Positions 1 through 6,106 of a stretch of DNA of 8,054 nt are shown here, in pieces. Within the stretch, counting starts at the first letter, position 1, and each line of letters begins with the position of its first letter. A model generated the notes under the pieces. It had not been told where the DNA came from and searched no databases. It saw only the letters and a program-made list of their open reading frames with translations. Source of the stretch: an uncultured Propionivibrio sp. (GTDB taxonomy: Bacteria; Pseudomonadota; Gammaproteobacteria; Burkholderiales; Rhodocyclaceae). Both the position numbers and the translations under genes were made by a program. The stretch lies in contig CALHZD010000126.1 of the NCBI GenBank assembly GCA_938040985.1, positions 1 to 8,054 on the forward strand, written 5' to 3'.

Positions 1-231
1 CACGTGTAGCCGGCCGCGTGTCGCAAAGATACGGCGGAAGAAAATCTGAAGAAAAATTTTCCGCCATGCATAAACCTCATGTAACCCCACGTGCTGCACA
101 AATAACATAGCGTTCGACAAAACACCGTAAACACTAGACGACGGCAAATCCAGTTAGAGGCAGTGTTATAGCTGAATTGATAAAAACCGTCCGAAAAGCA
201 CCGCAATACCCCGATCCAGGGAAGCAATCAG
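1..231. other. Gene-free leader upstream of the MFS gene
   Basis: No credible reading frame lies here; it is presumably the 5' control region of the MFS gene. It holds an interrupted inverted repeat, GGCGGAA at 33-39 and TTCCGCC at 59-65, around an A-rich centre. That could be an operator or the trailing hairpin of a gene to the left, though no T-run follows it. CACGTG occurs at 1-6 and again at about 88-93. I see no convincing -35/-10 pair; TATAGC at 167-172 is the best -10-like word but lacks a matching -35. The ribosome binding site AGGGA lies at 218-222, nine bases before the ATG. Confidence 0.4.
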
Positions 232-1626
232 ATGAAACAGCATGTTTCACGAATAGTCATCGCCCTTGTGGCCGTGGCTTTTTTCATGGAATACATCGAC
301 TCGACCGCTTTGGTCACAGCCCTGCCACAGATGGCTGCCAACTTCGGCGTGGAAAGCGGCAGGATGAGCGTAGGCATCACGGCATACATGGTTTCGCTGG
401 CAGTATTTATTCCCGTCAGCGGCTGGGCAGCCGACAGATATGGCACACGTTCGCTGTTCGCTTATGCCGTATTGGGCTTTATTGGCGCCTCCGTCCTGTG
501 CTCGCTCTGCCACAGCCTGACGCAGTTTGCCATCGTGCGTTTTGCGCAGGGTATTGCAGGAGCGATGATGGTGCCCGTAGGGCGGCTGGCCGTCCTGAAG
601 AACTGCGACAAGCGCGACCTGGTAAACGCCATCGCGTGGATTACCACGCCGGGGCTCATCGCCCCTGTAGTTGGTCCGCCCGTCGGCGGTTTTCTCGCCA
701 CCTATCTCTCGTGGCGCTGGATATTCTTTCTCAACATTCCGATTGGTTTACTCGTTTTCGCTCTGGCAATCCAATACATTCCCAAACAACCGGCAAACAA
801 GCTGCGGGGGAAACTGGATGTGTCCGACTTCCTGCTGAACGCCCTGTCGCTTTCGGGGCTAATGTACAGCCTGGAGTTGCTGGGCAGCAATGATGCTGAT
901 TTTGCTCGCGCCCTTGCTTTGCTGCTCGCATGCTTTCTATTGTTTGCGCTGAGCGTCCGCCATTCCCTGCATTCCCGGTCGCCGCTGATAGACTATTCAG
1001 TGATGAGCGTTCCTACCTATTCAGTGACCATCACTTACGGCATGTTGTCGATGATGGTTATCGGGGCAACGCCGTTTCTGCTGCCGCTGCTGTTTCAAGA
1101 AGGACTGCATTTCAATGCCTTCCACTCCGGATTGCTGCTGCTCTCGCTGATGTTGGGCAATCTGATCACCAAGCCCTTCACGGTGTGGATGATGCACCGC
1201 TGGCGCATCAAGCACATTCTCTTTTTCAATGCACTGCTGCTTTCGCTGTCCACCGCTGCCTGTGCACTGTTCAACGCAGCCTTCCCCGTTTTCGCCATCA
1301 TCGGCGTCCTGTTTCTGATGGGAAGTTTCCGTTCCGTACAGTTGAGCACCTTGCATACGGTGGCTTATGCGGACGTACCGCAACAGAAGATGTCGTCGGC
1401 CAACACGCTCTACAGTACCGCCCTCCAGCTCGCCTCGAGTTTAGGCGTCGGGTTGGGAGCCTTGGCGTTGAGATGCGCCGCGTCGGCCTCGGCAACGCCC
1501 TATGCACTGGAAAACTATCAGCGGTCGTTCGTGCTGATCGCCGCTGTTGGACTCGTCGCCTTGATTGGATATGGCGGAATGAGCCCCGATGCAGGAACCG
1601 CGATTCAAACCGACAAGAACGGGTGA
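232..1626 (+). CDS. MFS drug/H+ antiporter, DHA2 (14-helix) family, MdtD/EmrB-like
   Basis: Predicted inner-membrane transporter that exports a small molecule, probably a drug or toxic metabolite, in exchange for protons. The 464 residues carry about 14 hydrophobic segments, as in the DHA2 family, and the length is close to E. coli MdtD (471). Visible family motifs are YIDSTALVTALP (21-32) in helix 1, the motif A loop GWAADRYGTR (64-73), GAMMVPVGRL (110-119), the antiporter motif C region with TPGLIAPVVGPPVGG (139-153), and WRWIFFLNIP (161-170). The GAMMVPVGRL stretch closely resembles MdtD. The ATG start is supported by AGGGA nine bases upstream and by helix 1 starting at once. The gene stands alone: no membrane-fusion or RND partner is present, unlike the mdtABCD context. 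Two 60-base rows I counted (361-420 and 1201-1260) contain 63 G/C of 120, well below recJ, which hints at acquisition from elsewhere. The substrate cannot be read from sequence. Confidence 0.93.
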   Translation: MKQHVSRIVIALVAVAFFMEYIDSTALVTALPQMAANFGVESGRMSVGITAYMVSLAVFIPVSGWAADRYGTRSLFAYAVLGFIGASVLCSLCHSLTQFAIVRFAQGIAGAMMVPVGRLAVLKNCDKRDLVNAIAWITTPGLIAPVVGPPVGGFLATYLSWRWIFFLNIPIGLLVFALAIQYIPKQPANKLRGKLDVSDFLLNALSLSGLMYSLELLGSNDADFARALALLLACFLLFALSVRHSLHSRSPLIDYSVMSVPTYSVTITYGMLSMMVIGATPFLLPLLFQEGLHFNAFHSGLLLLSLMLGNLITKPFTVWMMHRWRIKHILFFNALLLSLSTAACALFNAAFPVFAIIGVLFLMGSFRSVQLSTLHTVAYADVPQQKMSSANTLYSTALQLASSLGVGLGALALRCAASASATPYALENYQRSFVLIAAVGLVALIGYGGMSPDAGTAIQTDKNG

Positions 1627-1675
1627 TATGCCTTCCACCCATCCTCATTGATCAATCAAGAAACCTTTATCGCTT

Positions 1676-1705
1676 TCAGAAAAAGCTAACACGGCAAAAC
1701 CGTGT
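1676..1705 (-). terminator. Probable rho-independent terminator of lolCD
   Basis: On the minus strand a hairpin with the 6-bp stem ACACGG/CCGTGT (1689-1705, 5-base loop) is followed by TAGC and then TTTTT (1684-1680). It lies about 90 bases past the lolD stop codon, between the convergent MFS and lolD genes. The four-base gap before the T-run makes it imperfect. On the plus strand no T-run follows, so it probably does not end MFS transcription. Confidence 0.42.
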
Positions 1706-1760
1706 AGTACCGCGGCCACCACCACCCCCATTCCCAGGCATTCGACGAGATAGAACGCCC

Positions 1761-1780
1761 TATCGTCTTTTATCGTCTTT
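1761..1780. repeat. Perfect 10-bp tandem duplication
   Basis: TATCGTCTTT occurs twice without a gap, about 12 bases beyond the lolD stop codon in the convergent MFS-lolD gap. It is directly visible and non-coding. It is most likely a replication-slippage duplication; no function is suggested by the context. Confidence 0.75.
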
Positions 1781-1791
1781 AAACTCAAGCG

Positions 1792-2499
1792 TCAGCGTAG
1801 CGACGCATCATGCAGCACGCCATCGCACAAGGTTAGGATACGATCGGCGCGGCCGGCGAGCGCCGTATCATGGGTAACAATGATAAAACTCGTCCGGCGC
1901 GATCGATTCAGCGTGAGCATCAGCTCAAACACGCCTTCGGCGGTCTGCCGGTCAAGATTGCCGGTCGGTTCATCGGCCAACACGCAGGCCGGTTCGGTCA
2001 CCAGCGCACGAGCAATAGCCGCCCGCTGCCGCTCCCCGCCGGAAAGTTCTGACGGCGTATGGTCCAGGCGATGCGCCAGCCCGACCTCCGTCAATATCGC
2101 CGCCGCACGCGCTTCCGCCTCGCTTTTTTCTGTGCGCCGGATCATCAGCGGCATCGCGACATTTTCCAGCGCACTGAATTCGGGCAGCAGATGATGGAAC
2201 TGGTAAACGAAGCCCAGATGGCGGTTACGCAGCTCACCGCGTTCGGCATCGCCGATTTTGGCCAGGTTCTTGCCCATCAAGGCGATTTCGCCGCTACTCG
2301 GCGTATCGAGGCCACCGAGCAGATGCAGCAGCGTACTTTTACCGGATCCAGAAGCGCCGACGATCGCCACACGTTCGCCCGCTGCCACGGCAAGATCAAC
2401 GCCGCTCAGCACCGGCACCTTATTGGCCGCGCCGGCGCCTTCACGGAATACCTTGCGTAGTCCGCGACAGGCGAGGACAACGTTCTCGACCTTACTCAT
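1792..2499 (-). CDS. lolD: LolD, ATPase of the lipoprotein-releasing ABC transporter
   Basis: Cytoplasmic ATP-hydrolysing subunit that powers extraction of outer-membrane lipoproteins from the inner membrane and their transfer to periplasmic LolA. All ABC motifs are intact in the 235 residues: Walker A GASGSGKS (48-55), Q-loop Gln100 in FVYQFHHLLPEF, signature LSGGERQR (152-159), Walker B CVLADEPTGNLD (172-183) with catalytic Glu177, and H-loop His210 in VTHD. Length matches E. coli LolD (233). The ATG overlaps the end of lolC in ATGAGTAA (2492-2499), so its translation is probably coupled to lolC. The MacB and FtsE ATPases share these motifs, but the FHHLLPEFSALENV stretch and the lolC neighbour settle the call. 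Confidence 0.97.
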   Translation of the reverse strand: MSKVENVVLACRGLRKVFREGAGAANKVPVLSGVDLAVAAGERVAIVGASGSGKSTLLHLLGGLDTPSSGEIALMGKNLAKIGDAERGELRNRHLGFVYQFHHLLPEFSALENVAMPLMIRRTEKSEAEARAAAILTEVGLAHRLDHTPSELSGGERQRAAIARALVTEPACVLADEPTGNLDRQTAEGVFELMLTLNRSRRTSFIIVTHDTALAGRADRILTLCDGVLHDASLR

Positions 2500-3739
2500 A
2501 ACGCAGCGCCTCCGCCGGATTGACGCGCGAAGCGCGCCAGCTGGGATACAAAGTCGCCACCAGCGACAGGATGAAAGAAACGCCCGTCACGGTTGTCACA
2601 TCGCGCCATTGCAGTTCGGAAGGCAGGCTGGGGATGTAATACACCTGCTTGTCGAACAGTTGCGTACCGAGCAGACGCTCGATAAACGGCACGACCACAT
2701 CGACATTGAGCGCCAGCGTCACGCCGCCAACGACGCCCAGCCCCAAACCGATAAAGCCGATCAGCGCCCCTTGGACGATAAAGATGCCCATAATGCTGCG
2801 CGGGCTGGCGCCCAATGTGCGCAGAATGGCAATATCCGCCTGCTTGTCGGTCACCGCCATGACCAGCGTCGAAACGATGTTGAACGCAGCGACGGCAACG
2901 ATCAAGGAAAGAATGATGAACATCATGTTTTTCTCGATCTGCACGGCGCGGAAAAAATTCGCATGGCTTTGCGTCCAGTCGCTGATATAGGCCGGCGTAT
3001 TGAGCGTATTCGCCAGCTGGCGCACCACGCGCGGTGCCATGAACAGGTCATCGAGCTTCAGGCGCACGCCGGAAACGCGGTCATCGAGCCGATAGAGGAG
3101 CTGCGCATCTTCCATGCGAATCAGTGCCATTCCGCTGTCGTACTCGAACATGCCCACTTCAAAAATGCCGCTCACGGTAAACGTCTTCAGGCGCGGCAGG
3201 ATACCGGCCGGCGTTACCACGCCCTGCGGCGCGATCACCGTCACCTTGTCACCAACAAAAACGCCCAATGCGCGCGCCAGTTCGCTGCCCAGCACAACAT
3301 TGAACGAACCCGGCGTCAGCGACTCGAGCGCCCCTTCCTTCATATGCGGCCTAAAATCGGCCACCTTATCTTCCAGTTCGGGCAAAATGCCGCGCACCAT
3401 CGCGCCGCGCACCGACTGGCCGGAAGAGAGCATGCCCTGCGCCTGCACGTAAGGCGCAGCCGCCAGCACATGCGGCTGTCCGGAGGCCTGCGCCGCCACC
3501 GCCTCCCAGCCGGTCATATCACCATTGGCTCCGCTGATCTGGATATGCGAGACAACCGCCAGGATGCGCCCGCGCAGCTCGCTCTGGAAGCCGTTCATCA
3601 CCGACAGCACGACGATCAACGCCGTCACCCCCAGCGCAATGCCGAGCATCGAAATCAGCGAAATGAAGGAAATAAAATGGTTACGCCGCTTGGCGCGCGT
3701 GTAGCGCAAACCAATGGCCAATTCATAAGGCAATGCCAT
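2492..3739 (-). CDS. lolC: LolC/LolE-type permease of the lipoprotein-releasing system
   Basis: Inner-membrane permease that accepts mature lipoproteins from the outer leaflet and passes them to LolA, driven by LolD. The 415 residues show the family plan: a conserved N-terminus (MALPYELAIGLRYTRAKRR), helix 1 (about 25-48) ending in LSVMNGFQSELR, a large periplasmic domain (about 50-270), three C-terminal helices (about 272-296, 317-343, 381-401), and the closing YPSWRASRVNPAEALRYE. Length matches LolC/LolE (399-414). A GTG start 20 codons upstream (3797-3799) is open, but the ATG at 3739 fits family N-termini, and the GTG lies just upstream of a -10-like box that would place the transcript start after it. 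The Shine-Dalgarno is weak. Only one permease gene is present, so the complex is probably a homodimer of the LolF kind rather than a LolC-LolE heterodimer; that is inference. Confidence 0.95.
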   Translation of the reverse strand: MALPYELAIGLRYTRAKRRNHFISFISLISMLGIALGVTALIVVLSVMNGFQSELRGRILAVVSHIQISGANGDMTGWEAVAAQASGQPHVLAAAPYVQAQGMLSSGQSVRGAMVRGILPELEDKVADFRPHMKEGALESLTPGSFNVVLGSELARALGVFVGDKVTVIAPQGVVTPAGILPRLKTFTVSGIFEVGMFEYDSGMALIRMEDAQLLYRLDDRVSGVRLKLDDLFMAPRVVRQLANTLNTPAYISDWTQSHANFFRAVQIEKNMMFIILSLIVAVAAFNIVSTLVMAVTDKQADIAILRTLGASPRSIMGIFIVQGALIGFIGLGLGVVGGVTLALNVDVVVPFIERLLGTQLFDKQVYYIPSLPSELQWRDVTTVTGVSFILSLVATLYPSWRASRVNPAEALRYE

Positions 3740-3913
3740 ATTCTGTGCGGTATCTGCGCGGTAGCCCGCTGAAAGATAAACAAGGCGCCTATAGTACACT
3801 CTTCCGCACCCCTTACCGATGCGCGCGGCCTGCGGCCTTCCACAAATTTAAAGTGCAGCAGGCCGCCGACCGCACCGATGAACCACGACACGCAATAACG
3901 CGCAAATAAAACG
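3740..3913. promoter_or_regulatory. Divergent lolC-recJ intergenic region with 9-bp inverted repeat
   Basis: These 174 bases separate the two divergent start codons and must hold the promoters of both lolCD and recJ. GCGGCCTGC (3825-3833) and GCAGGCCGC (3858-3866) form a perfect 9-bp inverted repeat around a 24-base spacer that is AT-rich in its middle (ACAAATTTAAAG, 3842-3853). The arrangement could be a regulator site or a hairpin in the recJ leader. No strong -35/-10 pair is visible for recJ, and its start codon lacks a clear Shine-Dalgarno (AATAAAACG precedes the ATG). Confidence 0.4.
3791..3796 (-). promoter_or_regulatory. Possible -10 box of the lolCD promoter
   Basis: TACTAT on the minus strand (4 of 6 to TATAAT) lies about 50 bases before the lolC ATG, giving a plausible leader of about 45 bases. 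The hexamer 17 bases upstream (TCGGTA, 3819-3814) matches TTGACA poorly, so this is only a candidate. It matters mainly because it argues against the upstream GTG start for lolC. Confidence 0.3.
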
Positions 3914-5770
3914 ATGCCCCCATCCGACCCGAACGCCTTTGACGACCACAACGCACATTCCACCCGCCTGCCGACCCGCCTGAGCGCCCGCCGCGCGCCG
4001 CCGCGCAGCCAGTGGCGGCTCGAACAGGACGGCGTACATCCCCTGCTGGCGCGCCTGTATGCCGCGCGCGGCATCGCCGGCCGCAACGAGCTCGATTACG
4101 GCCTCGCCGCACTGCTCCCGCCCGAACGCCTGACCCATGCGGCCGACGCCGCCGTACTGCTCGCCGATGCCATTGAGGCACAGGCAAAAATCCTCATCGT
4201 TGCCGACTACGACTGCGACGGCGCCACCGCCTGCGCCGTCGGCATCCGCGCCTTGCGGGCGCTGGCCGGCGCGCAAGGCGTTCATGTCGATTACCTGGTG
4301 CCCAGCCGTTTTACCGATGGCTACGGCCTGACGCCGCCGCTCGCCGACCTGGCAGCAGCGCGCGGCTGCGAACTGCTCGTGACCGTCGATAACGGCATCG
4401 CCAGCTTCGACGGCATCGCCCGCGCCCGGGAACTGGGCATGGCGACGTTGATTACCGACCACCACTTGCCCGGCGCCACCCTGCCCGAGGCCGACTGCAT
4501 CGTCAATCCGAATCAACCGGGCTGTGATTTCCCCAGCAAAAACCTGGCTGGCGTCGGCGTCATCTTCTACGTCATGCTGGCGCTGCGCGCCGAACTGCGC
4601 GCGCGCGGGCGCTTTGCCGACGGCAGCGGGCCGAACCTCGCATCCTTGCTCGATCTCGTCGCGCTCGGCACCGTCGCCGATGTCGTCCCGCTCGACCACA
4701 ACAACCGTCTCCTCGTACACCAGGGCTTAAAGCGCATCCGCGCGGGCCGGCTGACGCCCGGTCTGCGCGCGCTGCTCCGCGCCGCCGGCCGCGACCCGGC
4801 GCGGGCGACGGCGTTCGATCTCGGCTTCATCGCCGGGCCGCGCCTCAATGCCGCCGGTCGTCTTGCCGACATGTCGACCGGCATCGAAACCCTGCTCACC
4901 GACGACGAAACGCAAGCCCTCACTCTGGCGCAGCAACTCGACACCTACAACCGCGAGCGCAAAACCATCGAAGCCGGCATGCAGGAACAGGCGATGCGCG
5001 CGCTGGCCGGGATGGCCGGGCAATCGTCCGAAACCAGTGAATCCGACGAAGCCGCCATCGCCCTCTTCGACCCCGCCTGGCATCAGGGCGTCATCGGCAT
5101 CCTGGCCGCGCGCATCAAGGAACAGCGCCATCGGCCGGTATTCGCCTTTGCGCGCAGCGAAGGCCACCAGGCCGCTCAAGGCGAACATTCTGAAGATTCA
5201 GTGCCGGCTGCCGACGCGCTCGTTACCAACAATGAGCTGAAAGGCTCTGGCCGCTCGATTCCCGGCCTGCACCTGCGCGATGCGCTCGACCTGATCGACA
5301 AACGCGCCCCCGGCCTGCTCAAGCGTTTTGGCGGGCACGCCATGGCCGCCGGCGCAAGCATCATGGAAGTGGATTTTCCCCGCTTCCGGGCATGTCTGGC
5401 CGAAGTAGCCGGCGAACTGCTCGACCCCGCCGCGCTGACCCGCACGCTGGAAACCGACGGCGCGCTGGAAACGGGTTATCTGTCGCTCGAAACGGCGAAG
5501 ATGCTGGATGAAGAAGTCTGGGGGCAAGGTTTTCCGCCGCCGCTGTTTACCGACGAATTCGTCGTCGAACACCAACGTCTGCTCAAAGACAGGCACCTAA
5601 AGCTGCGTCTGCGCAAGGGCACGGCGCTGTTCGACGCCATCTGCTTCAACTTCAGCGATGCCGTCCACGGCACGATTCGCGCCGTTTACCGACTATCCAT
5701 CAACGAATTCAACGGCGTGCAGAACCTGCAACTGATCATCGAATATCTCGAAAACACCGGCAAAGCCTGA
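3914..5770 (+). CDS. recJ: RecJ, single-stranded-DNA-specific 5'-3' exonuclease
   Basis: Cytoplasmic nuclease that degrades single-stranded DNA 5' to 3' in RecFOR recombination, mismatch repair and base-excision repair. The DHH core is complete: motif I VADYDCDGAT (96-105), motif II TVDNG (157-161), the DHH motif TDHHLPG (181-187), motif IV VALGTVADVVPL (249-260), RLNAAGR (310-316), and the DHHA1 part with GSGRSIPG (444-451) and FGGHAMAAG (472-480), followed by the C-terminal OB-like domain. Metal-binding Asp98, Asp100, Asp102, Asp159, His183, His184 and Asp256 are all present. At 618 residues it exceeds E. coli RecJ (577). The excess sits in an N-terminal extension of about 30 residues, a short SSETSESDE loop (371-379), and an insertion of roughly 20-25 residues (about 414-442) before GSGRS. 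The N-terminal extension makes the exact start uncertain; the ATG used is the first in frame and has no clear ribosome binding site. Confidence 0.97.
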   Translation: MPPSDPNAFDDHNAHSTRLPTRLSARRAPPRSQWRLEQDGVHPLLARLYAARGIAGRNELDYGLAALLPPERLTHAADAAVLLADAIEAQAKILIVADYDCDGATACAVGIRALRALAGAQGVHVDYLVPSRFTDGYGLTPPLADLAAARGCELLVTVDNGIASFDGIARARELGMATLITDHHLPGATLPEADCIVNPNQPGCDFPSKNLAGVGVIFYVMLALRAELRARGRFADGSGPNLASLLDLVALGTVADVVPLDHNNRLLVHQGLKRIRAGRLTPGLRALLRAAGRDPARATAFDLGFIAGPRLNAAGRLADMSTGIETLLTDDETQALTLAQQLDTYNRERKTIEAGMQEQAMRALAGMAGQSSETSESDEAAIALFDPAWHQGVIGILAARIKEQRHRPVFAFARSEGHQAAQGEHSEDSVPAADALVTNNELKGSGRSIPGLHLRDALDLIDKRAPGLLKRFGGHAMAAGASIMEVDFPRFRACLAEVAGELLDPAALTRTLETDGALETGYLSLETAKMLDEEVWGQGFPPPLFTDEFVVEHQRLLKDRHLKLRLRKGTALFDAICFNFSDAVHGTIRAVYRLSINEFNGVQNLQLIIEYLENTGKA

Positions 5771-5771
5771 A

Positions 5772-5877
5772 ATAGCGGCTTCTTTTACCAAAATATGGCG
5801 TTGCTGTGTTGCCCTGACCTTGCCGCACTACTCGTACTGTCTACGGCTTACCGCCTTGTCTTTGGCAAAGTCGAGCC
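5772..5877. repeat. Correia-like palindromic element, copy 1
   Basis: This 106-base element starts two bases after the recJ stop. It begins ATAGCGGCTTC, runs through GGCGTTG and ACTCGTACTGTCTACGG, and ends in GGCAAAGTCGAGCC. The order of blocks and the length match the short (about 105-bp) Correia repeat enclosed elements of Neisseria, which share ATAGYGG ends, TACGGCGTTG and the GTACTGTCTGCGGC...CGCCTTGTC core (recalled, not searched). Its right terminal repeat is cut to AGCC where copy 2 begins. It also carries a divergent middle (CTGTGTTGCCCTGACC, about 5804-5819) compared with copy 2. It encodes no protein and would transpose only with help in trans. Confidence 0.7.
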
Positions 5878-5980
5878 ATAGCGGCTTCCTTTACCAAAAT
5901 ACGGCGTTGGCTCGCCTTGCCGTACTACTCGTACTGCCTGCGGCTCGCCGCCTTGTCTTTTGGCAAAGTCGAGCCGCTAT
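5878..5980. repeat. Correia-like palindromic element, copy 2
   Basis: Second, head-to-tail copy of the same element, 103 bases long, with perfect 9-bp terminal inverted repeats ATAGCGGCT (5878-5886) and AGCCGCTAT (5972-5980). The inner arms CTTTACCAAAA (5889-5899) and TTTTGGCAAAG (5958-5968) pair with one mismatch, and TACGGC...GCCGTA pairs within, so the whole unit can fold into a long hairpin. It is closer than copy 1 to the Neisseria Correia core. The outer ends of the two-copy block match over 11 bp (AAATAGCGGCT at 5770-5780, AGCCGCTATTT at 5972-5982). Folded in RNA it could act as a recJ 3' end or a processing site; that is inference. Confidence 0.72.
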
Positions 5981-6010
5981 TTAGACTTCTGGAGCGCCCC
6001 GCCGAAACCC

Positions 6011-6085
6011 AAAATAGGGCAGAAAACATAAATCGCCCCGGAGCCCTTTAAATACAAGGGCTCCGGGGCATCAGAAAACATAAAC
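6011..6085. repeat. 75-bp repeat, copy R1, with perfect 14-bp hairpin
   Basis: Two perfect 13-bp direct repeats CAGAAAACATAAA (6020-6032 and 6072-6084) bracket a perfect 14-bp stem, GCCCCGGAGCCCTT (6035-6048) with AAGGGCTCCGGGGC (6056-6069), and a 7-base loop TAAATAC. A gapless relative lies at 7729-7803; I count 62 of 75 identical bases, including the first 22. No T-run follows the hairpin, so it is not a standard terminator, although so strong a stem could still protect recJ mRNA ends or hinder polymerase. It ends 21 bases before the yaaA start codon. Confidence 0.8.
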
Positions 6086-6097
6086 TGAAAATTTCAG
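6085..6097. promoter_or_regulatory. 13-bp palindrome abutting the yaaA ribosome binding site
   Basis: CTGAAA-A-TTTCAG is a perfect palindrome with 6-bp arms. Its last two bases overlap the Shine-Dalgarno AGAGGA (6096-6101), which sits five bases before the yaaA ATG. The one-base centre rules out a tight RNA hairpin, so a DNA-binding site is the more natural reading. It does not resemble an OxyR site closely enough to name a regulator. Confidence 0.35.
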
Positions 6098-6106
6098 AGG
6101 AAAGCT

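Noticed and set aside
930..1877. A 315-codon plus-strand frame running past the MFS stop
   Set aside because: Arg/Pro-rich frame-shifted reading of the MFS gene that continues into non-coding and antisense lolD sequence; no start signal.
2258..3772. A 504-codon open frame on the plus strand, opposite lolD and lolC
   Set aside because: Its product is a His/Gln/Arg/Asp-rich string with no domain, no ribosome binding site and no membrane or enzyme motif; it is the antisense shadow expected opposite GC-rich genes, and lolC/lolD are unmistakable.
3797..3799. GTG as the lolC start, adding 20 residues
   Set aside because: The extra residues are unlike known LolC/LolE N-termini and the codon lies immediately upstream of a likely -10 box; the ATG at 3739 gives the family's usual beginning.
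3848..4720. A 290-codon frame on the minus strand, opposite recJ
   Set aside because: Gly/Ala/Val/Gln-rich antisense of the recJ DHH region, with no recognisable motif; recJ has every catalytic residue.
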